Of a stretch of 64,000 nucleotides of DNA, positions 1-11,747 are shown piece after piece. The stretch spans positions 374,234,518-374,298,517 of the forward strand of contig NC_081407.1 in NCBI RefSeq assembly GCF_030272615.1, in the 5' to 3' direction. A program made the position numbers and the translations under genes. The notes under the pieces are model-generated. The model was not told the origin of the DNA and ran no database searches. It saw only the letters and a program-made list of their open reading frames with translations. Position 1 is the first letter of the stretch; each line of letters opens with the position of its first letter. This stretch comes from Cryptomeria japonica (taxonomy: Eukaryota > Streptophyta > Pinopsida > Cupressales > Cupressaceae).

Positions 1-4
1 GATA

Positions 5-2011
5 ATGGCAACACAAAGAGCTACGGATAGTGGTTTGCACCAACAAAAAATGTTGCAACAATTGAGTAATACACAAATGGTACAATCGAATGTGCAAACA
101 AACAATGCACAACAACAACAATATCGCGTTCGACAACAAATTGCAACGCCTTCTGCCTCATTACAAGTTAATGCAAACTTGCAACCATCACAATGGATTG
201 GACAAACAACACAACAAGTTAATGCAAGTGCCATGCCCCATCTTAAGGAGAAACAACAAAAACCACCTAAACAAAGTTTTTTGCAAATGATGGGATTTAC
301 ACCGCGACGACAACAATTGGCACAAGGTCAGCAAATTTTGATTCATCAGCATGAACAACAACATGTGCCTCAATATGTGCCAAGACAAACAAGTTATCAT
401 ACTTCACAACCACAATTGGCACCTGTGCAATATCAACAACACCCTCAATTGCAATATCAACCTAGGCTACAAGAAGCACAGCAACAAGGTCAATATCAAG
501 GCATAGCACAACCACAACAACAAGAGGTGTACCAAGAACATTATATGCCAGAGACACCAAAGACGACAATTTCAGAGTATCAACAAATGATCGGAAATAC
601 GATGTATCAACAAAGATTACCCACTGGGATTAATGATGGACCTCCAAAATTTGATACAATTGCGCAACAACTTGAGAAGTTGCAACGACAAGTTGACTTA
701 TTTGAAACCAAAGGAACAAAAAAGTTGTATACAGATCAAGATTTATGTCCTAATCCATTTGACAAGAGTGTATACATGCCTCCATTCCCTAAGCATTTTA
801 AGGCACCTAATTTTGAGAAATATAAAGGGAATGGAAATCGAAAAGATCAAATTCGAGCATTTTTTGCGGCATGTACTGAAGTGAGTTATGAGGAAACATA
901 TTTAATGCACTTATTTGCACGAAGTCTCACAGGACAAGATATGGATTGGTATTCGCATGTGCCAGGAAAGATAAAGACTTGGTCGGAACTAGCTCAAAAG
1001 TTTTTATCTCACTTTGCGTTCAACATCGACAGTGACGTGACCATGTCAGATTTATGCAACACCAAGAAAAAGAAAGGTGAACTATTAGTGACTTTCTTGC
1101 AACGATGGCAAAGTTTGTATAGCCGTTCTTCCCTCGATATACCTGAAGAACAACAAGTGAATCTGTTTATCCAGAATTTGGTCCCAGAAATGATGTATGA
1201 GCTAAAATTGAAAAGTCCTAGTACTATTGAGAAACTCATTAAGAAAGGGATGAATATTGAAACTACTCTTGTAGCTAAAGGAATCATTAAGCTTAATAAA
1301 GATAGTGACAACGCAAACAATTCAGGGGACAGAAACAGATTTTGGTATAAAAACAAGAATGTCACTAATGATGGTGTTGTTGATGCAAGAGCGGTGAATG
1401 CAAATCAACCCCCGTTCACAATCAATAATTTGAGTGTTCCTAATATGTCAACTATGGAACAAAATCAAACACCAATGAGCAATGTTACTCAACAGCCGCA
1501 ATACCAACAACATGCTCAACAATACACTCAACAATATAATCAACAACAAGGTCAACAACAAAATCAGCAACGCAAACCTTTCTGATAGAGGGATGGACCT
1601 CCTCGATAGTTTACGCCATTGGGAGAGCCTATTGAATCTATAATGAAACAATTAATACAAGTGAAATTTATCAAGCTACCAGATATCAAGGCAGAACCAG
1701 TGGTAAAACTGCATTGGTGGAATGATAATGCATATTGTGAGTACCATCGATCAAAAGGACATAAAACCACGTCATGTTTTCAATTGAAACATATGATTCA
1801 AGACTTGTTAGAGAAAGGAGTAATTGAGATAGATCCGCCCAATGCGACCTCTAACACTGATCATACAATTTTCAAAACTCCTTTGCTTGATCATGACAAG
1901 GGTAAAGCATCTTCTTCAAACTCTACCCAAACAACAAATTATGCAAACACTGGTTATAACAATGTCATCAATTGTTTTCAAGTGTCAAATGAGTATGTTT
2001 CCACCATATGA
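5..2011 (+). pseudogene. gag: Tat-element gag (capsid plus zinc-knuckle-like segment)
   Basis: Gag would form the cytoplasmic retrotransposon particle. The first 526 codons are open. Residues 1-220 are extremely rich in Gln, Asn and His; residues about 245-430 carry the retrotransposon gag fold, beginning near CPNPFDK and including EETYLM and a conserved Trp near MDWYSHV. The C-terminal tail is again Q-rich. After stops at 1583, 1586 and 1607 the same frame resumes and encodes the plant gypsy knuckle CEYHRSKGHKTTSC near 1738-1779, followed by LK..I..L..KG. All three stops are compatible with C-to-T changes in CGA or CAG codons. The ATG at 5 is the first in the window; an upstream start cannot be excluded. 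Confidence 0.88.
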
Positions 2012-2122
2012 ATAAAGGAACAAGATCCTTCTTATGCAGTCACCACTCGTTGATCCAAAATAGTCCTGAAAGGAGCTCCTGCAGTTCCTCCCAAACCAAC
2101 TCCTGCTAGTTAGTATAATCTC

Positions 2123-2770
2123 TTGGATCATCTAGGAAAGACACCTACACAAATATCGATCCTTGAGTTGTTGAAAATGTACCCCATGCATCGTGCAGTC
2201 CTAGATAAAGCTTTAGTGGAGTCCACTATCCCGATAGACATTGATGTTGACCAGTTTCAAGCCCGAATTGGACATCTAGCTATTTCCCAAAATGTCGCAT
2301 TTTTTGATAATGATATCTCACCTGATAAGCTCCCTCATAATGATCCTTTACAGCTTGAAGTCTTTGTCCATAATTGCAAAATCCGATGAGTCTTGATAGA
2401 TGGCGGAGCTAGTCTTAATATTTGTACATTGAGAGTGGTCATTGGCCTTGGTTATACAGAAAATGACATTGATGCTTCTAGAAGAATAACAATCAAAGCA
2501 TATGATGATGTTGAGCGCCCATCTAAAGGGATAATTACCTTACCTATCAGAGTCGGTCCAGTGACAGAAAACACCTTCTTGTAGGTCTTAAACCTTGATC
2601 TCCCTTACAATATGATTCTTGGCCGTCCATGGATCCACACAATGAAAGTAGTTCCATCCACCTATCATCAATGTTTAAAATATCCTTACAATGGAACGAA
2701 GATAACAATTCTAGGAAATCCTAATCCATTTCAATTTTGTGCTGCCTTAAAGGATTCTCCGCAGTAGCAA
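2123..2770 (+). pseudogene. Tat-element aspartic protease (retropepsin)
   Basis: This region would cleave the Gag-Pol polyprotein. It continues the gag frame. The upstream part has the conserved Tat block around YNLLDHLGKTPTQISILELL. The catalytic loop is LIDGGASLN at about 2393-2419, with the Asp codon at 2399; DGG instead of DSG or DTG is common in this lineage. The second hallmark, MILGRPW, lies near 2611-2631. Stops at 2387 (TGA), 2582 (TAG) and 2765 (TAG) interrupt it; the first sits just before the catalytic loop. The apparent start at 2393 is a TTG inside the domain and not a real start. Confidence 0.85.
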
Positions 2771-2806
2771 GTCCCCGTCAATAGAGAATCCAAATCACAT
2801 AGTTAT

Positions 2807-3244
2807 GTGGACCCTAATGAATTGTTAGATGCTATCAAAGGAAAATTGAAGATACAGGACCAAGGATGTGGAGAATATTCAATGGATCAAACATTCCTCA
2901 TCAGGAATTTACCAATATCTCCAAAATCATATGGCAAACCACATTTATTGCAAAAGGAACCTAAAATAGTTATTCAATATCAACCTCCCACTACATTTAC
3001 AAGATGGGGTGAACTTGACAAAGAAACTTTAGATGATGATGTCATAGACTGGCTTTATAAGGATTCAACTGAGACCCCACCTGTCAGGTTGCCAGTGGAA
3101 CGGTACGATAAAGGATTTACTATGCTGCAAAAGAAAGGATATGATGGCTGCAGTGGCTTAGGTCCAGACAAGAAGGGAAGGCTAGAACCTATTATACCCA
3201 AGATGCGACCTCCAACTTTAGGGTTAGGTTTTGTACCCTTGTGA
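2807..3244 (+). pseudogene. G-patch-like segment downstream of the protease
   Basis: This frame-2 stretch of 145 codons ends in a glycine-rich module near residues 105-145: GYDGCSGLGPDKKGR followed by EPI and GLGFVP. That pattern fits a G-patch, a short RNA-binding or helicase-binding module also found after the protease in some retroelements. The N-terminal part is a linker without a recognised fold. It is bounded by TAG at 2765 and TGA at 3242, both decay stops within a longer polyprotein frame. The G-patch assignment rests on the glycine spacing and position, without a profile search. Confidence 0.6.
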
Positions 3245-3265
3245 ATTGGATCCTCGTCTACCAAA

Positions 3266-4122
3266 GTGACCATGTGTGGAAAAGGGCATAACTCTAACGA
3301 TGAAATAACACCTAAGGACACCCGACCTGAAACTGATTCCAATGAATGGGAGTGGAGTTCTTTTTCTTCTAGCTCCTATGCCCTTGACAATATTTTCCTC
3401 GACCCTGATAATTTGCCTATGGAAGACAAACATGAAATAACTCCCTTCCTAAAACATGTCCTAATGCCTGGATAGAGTCATTCTGGGACCCAAGCTCCGA
3501 ATCAGATATGAGCAGTTCTAAGAGTGATACCACAGATGTTTACATCTTTACCATCTCAACCCTCTCTCTCCTTAAAACTGATGATGACATGCCCCTAATT
3601 TATCCCCAGCTTATCCAACATGACCAACAAGAACCACTCACATTGGATTGTTTTCAAAATGATGAAGCAATTGCAGAATTCCTTGGATTACGGGAAGGCA
3701 TACCACAAGGTGATCATAAGGTAGGATTTTCTATTGATTTGGATTCCACGACATATTTTGGGGAGTCAAATCCCTCTTCCAATCATCAAAATGAAAAAAG
3801 AAAAGAAAAAGAAAAAAATCAAAAGAATAGGTCTTTGAGTGAAAACCGTAAGGCACTCTCTGATCATACAAAAGTAAAAATAAAAGACGTACCTGCGGGT
3901 GAAAACCTCTCTGAGGTGCCCAAAGGTGGAAGAGTGGACATACCCCTATCAAGTCAAGATAAATCAACATTGCTTGTGGAAATGACTGAGGAAATCAATT
4001 TGGGTACACCTGACAACCCTAAGGTCATTCATTTTGCTGCTTCTCTATCAAAATAGGAAAAGATAGATTTTTTCAATTTCTTTCTTGAGAAGAAGATTAG
4101 CTTTGCATGGTCGTATGCAGAT
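3266..4122 (+). pseudogene. Protease-RT linker of the Tat polyprotein
   Basis: No domain is recognised. The first part (3266-3475) is acidic and serine-rich in frame 2; the coding frame then changes to frame 1 (open from 3508), so a frameshift lies between 3475 and 3508. The frame-1 part contains a Lys/Glu-rich segment near 3790-3840. TAG at 4054 interrupts it before the RT block begins. By position it is the spacer that Tat elements carry between protease and RT. There is no sign of an independent gene. Confidence 0.6.
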
Positions 4123-5511
4123 ATGCCTGGCCTCGATCCAGAATTAGTCCTTCATCTCTTGCCATTGAAAGCAGATGCCAAGCCCATCAAACAGAAACTT
4201 AGAAAGATGCATACCCAGGTGGTTCTTTTGGTCAAGGTGGAACTAAAAAAATTACTAGATGTGGGCTTCATTAGACCCATTGATTATGCAGACTGGATTT
4301 CAAATTTAGTACCAGTTAGAAAAGTAACTGGGGGCATCAGAATCTATACAGATTTTAGGGATCTCAATAAAGCATGCCCTAAAGATGATTTTCCACTGCC
4401 AAACATAGACATCATAGTTGACATGACTGCTGGATATGAGATGCTCTCATTGATGGATGGCTTCTCCGGCTATAACCAAATTCGCGTTGCTCCTGAAGAT
4501 CAACATAAGATAGCATTCACCTATGCTTGGGGTACCTACTACTGGAATGTGATGCCCTTTGGTCTTAAAAATGTAGGCACAACATATCAAAGAGGGATGA
4601 CGACAATCTTTCATGATTTCATGCATACTTTGATGGAGGACTATGTTGATGACCTGTTATGCAAATCTGTCACAAGGGATAGTCATTTAGCCATCCTGGG
4701 TGCAATCTTTGACCGAATGGCAACCTACAAGCTGAGACTCAATCCAAAAAAGTGTGTCTTTGGTGTCATAGCTGGCAAATTACTAGGATACATTGTTTCT
4801 CACAGAGGCATTGAAATCGACCCTGCCAAGGTTAAAGCAATAATGGATATGCCTCCTCCTTCCAATCTCCGACAATTAAGAAGTCTACAAGGAAAGCTCT
4901 AGTCAATCCACCACTTTATAGCTCAGTTGGCAGACAAATGTCATCCATTCCAACATCTATTGCATAAATGAGTTTCTTTTAAATGGACTGAGCAATGTCA
5001 ATCAGCCTTTCAAGCTCTCAAGGACTATTTGCGATCGCTGCCTATCCTAATGCCTCCTATAGAAGGAAAGCCATTTATATTGTATATTTCTACAACTGAA
5101 ACAACACTAGGAGTTCTCTTGGCCCAACAAGATGAGAACAACAAAGAGCGAGCTATTTATTATATCAGCCAGACACTAGTAGGCTATGAGCTGAATTATT
5201 CAACTATTGAATGGGCATGCTTAGCAGTGGTCTTCGCAACACAAAAACTCTGACACTATATGTTAAATCACCAAACATTGTTGGTTGCAAAAATTGATCC
5301 CTTGAAATATTTGCTTAGTAAAGTAGCTTTGATGGGTCACCTGGCAAAGTGGGTGATGATCCTCAGTGAATTTGATATTGAGTATATGGAGCGAAAGGCA
5401 ATAAAAGGACAAGTCATAGTTGATCAACTTGCAGAGGCTCCTATTTATGACGATCATCCCATGTTGATAGATTTTCCAGATGAATCAGTCTTTTGCTCTT
5501 ACATTTTCTAA
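4123..5511 (+). pseudogene. Tat-element reverse transcriptase and first RNase H
   Basis: RT copies element RNA into DNA; RNase H degrades the RNA strand. RT covers 4123-4902 with GFIRP, the first-Asp block near FSGYNQIRVAPED, VMPFGLKN, and the catalytic YVDD at 4642-4653. All active-site aspartates appear present. TAG at 4900 and TGA at 4969 break the connection. RNase H follows at about 5029-5460 with an ALKDYL-like lead, YYISQTL, and the ELNYSTIEWACLAVVFA block. TGA at 5252 is a further break, compatible with CGA to TGA. All of this is in frame 1; the frame returns to 2 near 5500. Confidence 0.93.
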
Positions 5512-6082
5512 TGAATGGAAGTTATACTTTGATGGGTCCCATACCAAGTTCGGGTCCAGAGCAGGCATATTGTTTGTCACCCCTCAAGGTGATGCTATTC
5601 CCAAGTCCTATAGAATAACTTTCCATTGTACCAATAACATTGCAGAGTATAAAGCACTGGTCACAGGACTCCGAGTAGCAGTCCACTAGAGCATCACACA
5701 TTTACAAGTCTATGGAGATTCTCAATTAGTCATCCGTCAAGTCAATGATGACTATGAAACAAAAGATGAAAAGCTTATTCCCTATAAGCACATGGTAAAT
5801 TTCTTCAAGACAAAATTCACGGCTATCCATTTCAGTCAAGTTCCAAGAATGCAAAACAAGTCAGCAGATGCAATGGCTACAATTGCTTCCATGTTGAATA
5901 TGCCCCATAATATGGATAAATGTGAATTTTTGGTCGAACAATTGCTTGTCCCTTCTTTTGACATTCCGACAGTAGATGTGATGTGTGTTCTTGTTGGTCC
6001 TAACTCCCTATGGTACAATGATGTATATCAATATTTGAAATCCCAAACTTTACCACCTAACCTTTCCGCTAACCAACGCTGA
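5480..6082 (+). pseudogene. Second (archaeal-type) RNase H domain
   Basis: The segment begins with LYFDGSH and continues with GAGI-like strand residues, NNIAEYKAL (the conserved Glu helix), YGDSQLVI (conserved Asp) and a terminal NKSADAMATIA block holding the last acidic residue. This order matches the additional RNase H that defines Tat elements. The frame has shifted from 1 to 2 relative to the first RNase H, with the two frames overlapping at 5480-5511. TAG at 5687 and TGA at 6080 interrupt it. The catalytic carboxylates are visible, so decay came from stops and the shift rather than active-site loss. Confidence 0.85.
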
Positions 6083-7270
6083 GCCTTCATCCGACATATG
6101 GCCAAATATATCATCATTGCCGACACCCTTTACCATCATTCCTTTGACCATACCCTCCTCAAGTGTTTGGATTCTGATGAAGCACAAATGGCTTTACACG
6201 AGGTTCATGATGGTATATGTGGGGGCCATTTCAATGGTCTTAGCTTAGCCAAAAAGTTGATTCGTGTTGGGTATTATTGGCCCACTCTGGAAAAAGATGT
6301 TCACGATTTTGTTAAGAAGTGCTACAAGTGCCAGATCCATGGAAATTATATTCATGCACTAGCCCAAGAACTTCATTTTGTCATATCTCCGTGGCCCTTT
6401 TCTCAATGGGGATTGGATCTTATTGGCAAGATTCACCCGACATCTGCAAATGGACACAAGTTCATCATTACAGCCACATAATATTTTACAAAATAGATCA
6501 AGGCTATCCCCATGACCTATATCACTGGTGTGCAAATTTCAAATTTCCTATTGAATTATATCATATGCAGATATGGGGTTCCCCTTGCCATAGTCACAGA
6601 TAATGGTCGACCCTTCAAGAATAAAGATGTCAAGGAACTCTGTGAAAAATTTCATATCCAACACTATTTATCCAGTCCATACTATCCACAGGGTAATGGT
6701 CAAGCTGAAGCATCAAATAAAACCATTATCAAGATCCTGAAAAAGGTTGTCAATGACTCTGGTTGAGATTGGCATGTATAGTTGAATCTAGCACTATGGG
6801 CCTATCGCACTTCTATCCGCACACCTACTGGCGCAACACCTTATTCCTTGGTGTATGGCGCGGAAGCCATTTTACCTTTGGAGGTGGAGATTCCTTCCTT
6901 GCGTGTTTCCTTGCAACATCTGATTGATGATGAGACACACAGAGTCTCTCAGTTGCATCAGCTTGAGATGTTAGATGAGAAACGTCAGATAGCCCTGACA
7001 CATTTGCAAGCATATCAAAACCGTCTCCGTCGCTCTTATAATAAGAAGGTCAAAGGGTGACACTTCGAAGTGGGAGATTTGGTTTTAAAGGCAAACCCCA
7101 AGAATGCACAATCTACTGACATCATCAAAGGCAAATTTGAACCTAATTGGGTTGGGTCTTTCATAGTGACTGCAGCCTATGGCTCAGGGGCATATCAGCT
7201 AGCCACTCCAGAAGGTGAACCTTTGTCTGATCCTATCAATAGCATGCATCTTCGCAAGTACTGGGCATAA
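6083..7270 (+). pseudogene. Tat-element integrase
   Basis: Integrase inserts element cDNA into the chromosome. The N-terminal HHCC zinc domain is at about 6200-6350 (HEVHDG...GHF, then CYKCQ). The core carries the first Asp in GLDLIGK near 6412, the second in VTDNGRPF near 6595, and the Glu in GNGQAEA near 6695, so the DDE triad is intact. The C-terminal part includes LWAYRTS, YSLVYGAEA and a GDLVLK domain ending in LRKYWA. Stops at 6479, 6494, 6764, 6779 and 7058 interrupt a single frame. The stop at 6494 fits TGG to TAG; those at 6764 and 6779 fit CGA and CAG decay. Confidence 0.93.
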
Positions 7271-7728
7271 TTTTCTATTAGGCACTTTTGCAAGTATGAT
7301 CCTGAAAAAATACAAAAAAATCAAAAAAAGCAAAAAAATACAAAAAAATCAAAAAAGTGAAAAAAAAAAAACAAAGAAAAAAAGAACAAAAAGAGTAAAG
7401 AAAAATGATTCGCCCTCTAGTGAAAACCTGGCAAACAGGCGCTTTGGGCAAGTACCATGGTGAAAACCTAGCAATCAGGCGCCATGTGTAATGAGATCAT
7501 TGCTCCATCATCTGTCATGACTTCTAGCTATGCTTTCTCTCGGTCGGTTTATCATGTCTATCTTTGTCTTGCCCCAATGTTCTGTTCTAGGTCTGTGATT
7601 GGTCAACATCATTGTCTTGCATACTCCAGTTTCTTGTACATATGTTTCGGTCCTGGTTTATCTATATGTCTTTCCGATGCGCATTGGGTGTGTTCCCCTT
7701 GTCATGATCAATCACTGGAACTTTTAAA
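7271..7728 (+). other. Non-coding region after pol (A-rich tract and short direct repeat)
   Basis: About 110 bases after the integrase stop are almost pure A with scattered G, giving a meaningless Lys-rich reading. At 7400-7480 a short motif occurs twice: GTGAAAACCT, then GCAA and CAGGCGC, with slight changes. Such repeats are common in Tat 3' regions. No coding sequence is supported. Confidence 0.6.
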
Positions 7729-8005
7729 TTGAAAAATGTCCTGAAATAATTTTAAAAAAAAGTGAAAAATGTCTTGAAATGAAAACAAAAAAATGGAAAA
7801 ATGTCTTGAAATAAAAACAAAAAAATTGAAAAATGTCCTGAAATAAAAAAAAAAAGTGAAAAATCTCCTGAAATAAAAACAAAAAAATTGAAAAATGTCC
7901 TGAAATAATCCTAAAAATTGAAAAATGTCCTGAAATAATCCTAAAAATTGAAAAATGTCCTGAAAAAATCCCTAAAAAAAGTCAAATATAGTCCTGAAAA
8001 AATGA
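7729..8005 (+). repeat. Minisatellite, about nine units of 30-33 bp
   Basis: Units begin with GAAAAATGTCCTGAAATA at about 7731, 7764, 7796, 7828, 7858, 7890, 7920, 7950 and, degenerate, 7981. The second half of each unit is A-rich (AAAACAAAAAAA or ATCCTAAAAATT). The array lies between pol and the antisense ORF of the Tat element. Confidence 0.88.
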
Positions 8006-9045
8006 ACACAAAAAAATTGTAAAAAATCGAAAAGCAAAACAAGAATTATCCTTTTTGTGCATAAGACAAATCACTAAGCATCCCTCCAACGATACGCAAT
8101 CCAACATTGTGCTTTAATGAAATCATGCATTAACAGATGAACTTTTTTTAATCAAACCAGACATTCAAACTGATCACAATTGTTTTCTCAATCGCACATC
8201 AACTTCGATATCATTTGACCTTGTCACCATTATCATGGGTCTTATACAGGGTGTGGTATACTCGAAACTAGACTGTGTCCTATCTTAGATGGGGTATCGC
8301 ATTCTTTGAAACCAGATAGCATGATCGTCCTATCAGCACTTTCAACTTTTGACAATGAAGATCAAGATGTTTGTTTGACTTGTTGGAATTAGTGAGTCTT
8401 ATTATTTATTGATTTATCTTCGATCATGTTCCTATGTTGCTCGATGATGTCACTAAGTGATTTAGAGTGACCGGGATGGTTCATGGTCTCTTTCTTTTTT
8501 TTGTTGTGATTGTTTTTTGTCTGCAATGTGTCTATCTTTTGCAAAAAGGGTTGCATTTCAGCTCTGGCCTTCAATGCCATGATGCTACGCATCCATTTTG
8601 CTACATTAAAATAAAGGTTCTCACCTACAAAGTGCATTACTGAAAGCAAGTTTTTTCTTCGTCTCTAACTATCCTCTGTCTCATTTCTTTTTACTAACAT
8701 TTCTTTCGTCAGTTTGGATAGTCAGTTTGGTCTAGTGCTCCGATCTCCACATACATAAGCTGCATCCTGCATTCATTGGTTAGTACATTTGCATTATATC
8801 AAACATTACATCAAGCATCACATCAAGCATTTTATACATTTCATATTATAAATGCATCAAAAATACATAAAAATATATCCATACATGTTCCACAATAAAC
8901 AGTGCATACACCATCCATACATGGAAAAATAACACATTTGCATCCCATCATATAGATGCATATCATATCATATATCAAAATAATATCAGAGTACAAAATT
9001 GGACTGTCTGTCCTAAGTATGGCCCGCAGGCTGACTACATAAATA
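8006..9045 (+). other. Non-coding spacer of the Tat element
   Basis: AT-rich spacer between the minisatellite and the antisense ORF. Around 8780-8990 it is rich in CAT and ATACAT words. One 86-codon minus-strand frame (8389-8649) has no recognisable domain and I do not call it a gene. Confidence 0.5.
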
Positions 9046-10929
9046 TCACACTACATAATGTCCACTGTCTATCATAAGGAGCACATGCCTTTGTCACTGG
9101 GTGCTCCCTCTATCCTCCTCATCCCTGCCATGTCTCAAGGATGATGTCCCTCCTATCCCAGGTCCTAGCTATGGTGGTCTCATAGGTCCACTCACCCCCA
9201 TGCTGCTCAATGACCTCCGCAACTATGCCCTACTCTTTGTCCTCGATCATGCCCGATATGATGCTGCTCTCTGCTCAGGTGGAACTGCACTCTCATATAG
9301 TGTCCTCTAATGATGTATCTCCTCTCCGGTCTCTACCAACATCTATGCCATCTCCCATGCACTGGCATCCCTAATTGACCCGATGAACTCAGTGACTCTC
9401 TATTCTTCTCACTGTGCCTGAGCTATGGCTATATCTCGAGCCGCTGCTAATCTAGCTATCTCTGCTCTGAACTGCTCATGCTGTATCCTCAAGATGGCAT
9501 TCTGTCTCTCTAATGTCACAATGTGATCCCATTGACTCGCTATGGTGGCCCTGCACATCTCCATCTCTTCTATCCTAGCTGTCTCTGACTCTATGGGTAT
9601 ATCTTGCAATGACTCCTGATCGGCTGAACCTGGCCCATAATCATCATCCCTCTCCTCATCACCGCCCTCATCCCCCTCATCCTCATCCCCCTCATCCTCA
9701 TCACCACCCTCATCCTCCCCATCCTCATCATCTCCCTCCTCCTCATCAGCAAGTGGGAAGTCTTCCTGTCTCCTAGGTATTGGAATATCAGGATCTATCA
9801 ATGGCACTGGCCGTCATCGTGCAAACCATCGCTCATACTCCTTTGTCATCCGGACGTTCACCACATCTGATCTCCAATCCCACTGTCTTTGTTGTAGCTG
9901 TGTGAAGTCAACATATGCTATGTGTGGCTGAATCATACTCCCCCACTGACTCGTCTCTCTATGAGATCGGGCAAAGTGTGCAGTCCTTCTAGGTACATCC
10001 TACCTCTCTCCAAACTGTCATCTGACTCTCTCTGGCAAGTACATCTCAATCACTCTCTGGTAATTCACTAGTTGCCCAATCAGGTACCTCTCTTGTCTGC
10101 AATACGGTAGCTCATCACTATCATCTGACCATCCAGGGCAATCAAGATATGGCCTCCATGTGAACTCTCTCAATCTGTCTAGCTCATGTCGCCAATACAA
10201 TATGTATCCAAAAGGACCCTATCTTAGTGCTCCCCCATAGAAATACACATATGGTCAGTGTGGTACTACCTGTCTCTCTGTAACCGGTCGACATATGGCT
10301 ATGTGCTCAAAAGCCCATACCTGTAATAGTGTGACTCCACAGCTCAAAGTCTGAACTCCCTGATATGCCATCTGATGCAACTGAAAATATAGCATAGCTA
10401 GTACACATGGTCCCCATGCGTACACCCTCCCCTCTATCACCATCCTCTCTAGCACTCTTCCCCATCCAATAGGGAATCCATGTCCTCGTCTGTCTCCTTC
10501 TATCACCACTGCTATCACTACATATCGCTGATCATACTCTGATTCCATGGTCTGCCAGCCGATCTCCCTCTTGACGATATCCAAATCCTCTGCATCACAC
10601 TCAAATAACCTGCATATTGCATCTCTTCCTATCACTAGATCATACTCTATCATCTCCCCATGGATCAGAATGCAGAGGATGCGCCATACATCCTCTAGTG
10701 TCACAGTCGCCTCTCCAGTCGCCAGATGGAAAGAGGAAGTCTCTGAATGCCATCACTCTGCCAATGAGGTAAGTAGTCTTGTGTTTGCCCTAATCTCGAG
10801 CATGAATGTGATATAATATATCCCAAGTCCTGCTAATGTATCTCTATCCGTGCTCCTAAGTCTATGTCATAGCATGAAGCAGTCTGGTCAGTTCTCCCGC
10901 ATGATCAATGGATACTGTCGACTCTGCAT
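9046..10929 (-). pseudogene. Antisense ORF with plant mobile domain (PMD), carried by the Tat element
   Basis: An ATG at 10929 opens a minus-strand frame kept without a frameshift to TGA at 9048-9046 (about 627 codons), broken only by stops. Near 10760-10680 it has the PMD signature (ETSSFHL..GEATVTLEDV), followed by WGRVLERMVIEGRVYAWGP, LDRLREFTWRPYLD and YLPERVR. After these comes a long Asp/Glu/Gly tract (about 9740-9610) and a coiled-coil-like tail (LERQNAILRIQHEQFRAEIA). PMD proteins include plant nuclear MAIN/MAIL-type factors, and PMD ORFs are known passengers of plant transposons. Many stops (for example TGA at 10890 and 10869) look like C-to-T or G-to-A decay. A GTG at 10704 inside the domain is not the start. 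Confidence 0.82.
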
Positions 10930-11733
10930 CACAATTGGCGCATATTTTGTCAGTATTAGGGTTTTCTCCTATGGGATTCATTTACTTGTTTCATGGCCAA
11001 ATCAGGGTGTTTCTACTCTATTTTGACCTATCCTATCCTTATCCCCCCTTTTCGGATCATTCGCATGTCATTTTGGACCAAAATTAAGTTGCCAATGCAC
11101 AACTGCGCCTGTGTCAAGAAACCTACGCCCGTGTCATGTAACCTGCACCTGTGTACCCTACACAAGCACAAAAGACCCTACACGAGTGCATAATTTGCAC
11201 TACACAAGTGCAGAAGTCAGTTTCTGCATCTCTTGTGGGCCCCGCAATGTCCTGCAAGCCAGTCAAATTCATAAAATTGACAATATGGGTTTTTGAGATA
11301 CATACCGCTGCTCCCGCGTTGTTCGGTCGTCTATACGTGCATACATGTTCTCCAAGGTGATCCACCATTGGAATGTTCACCATCTCTCTGCAAGTGTCCT
11401 TTTCCAGAGCAACAAATTCTCCTCTTTGGCTAGTGCAAATGAGCCATTTTCACTCTCTTGGTCTCATTTATAGATCTTTGTCAGTGCATAGATGGACGTG
11501 CACTCTCTCCATCTTATGCTGGTCGTGGTCTTTTGCACCTTCAATTGCTTGTCCTTCATGCATCCGATCTCTAATTGTGAGTCCGTTTGATCCTATCATT
11601 TTTATCGATCAGTTGGCCTCTTTTCTTCATGTTTCTGGCCAATTCCTCGAGGGGGCATGCATATGTCATTGTCAGTTGTCTGGGGCATTTTCATTTAAGT
11701 TCTTTGAAACAACACTTAAAATCACATTGTCTC
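10930..11733 (+). other. Non-coding spacer before the polypurine tract
   Basis: No coding sequence is supported. A short repeated phrase occurs at 11100-11210 (CC...TACAC followed by GTG or CAAG), giving overlapping Thr/Cys-rich frames on both strands that look accidental. It lies upstream of the minus-strand ORF and may hold its promoter, but no clear TATA element is seen. Confidence 0.45.
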
Positions 11734-11747
11734 AAAGAGGGGCAAAA
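11734..11747 (+). other. Polypurine tract of the Tat element
   Basis: AAAGAGGGGCAAAA immediately precedes the LTR start TGTAGA. Purine runs in this position prime plus-strand DNA synthesis. Confidence 0.85.

Noticed and set aside
7729-8005. CRISPR-like spaced repeats
   Set aside because: Units are contiguous and A-rich with no unique spacers, and the DNA is a plant nuclear retrotransposon.
8389-8649. Minus-strand ORF of 86 codons
   Set aside because: No domain, not in frame with the PMD ORF and separated from it by non-coding sequence; not enough to call a gene.
9101-9310. Plus-strand ORF of 69 codons
   Set aside because: It lies opposite the C-terminal part of the PMD pseudogene and shows no domain; it is a shadow.
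11111-11383. Overlapping Cys/Thr-rich ORFs on both strands
   Set aside because: They arise from a short repeated phrase; several frames are open at once, which points to composition and not coding.
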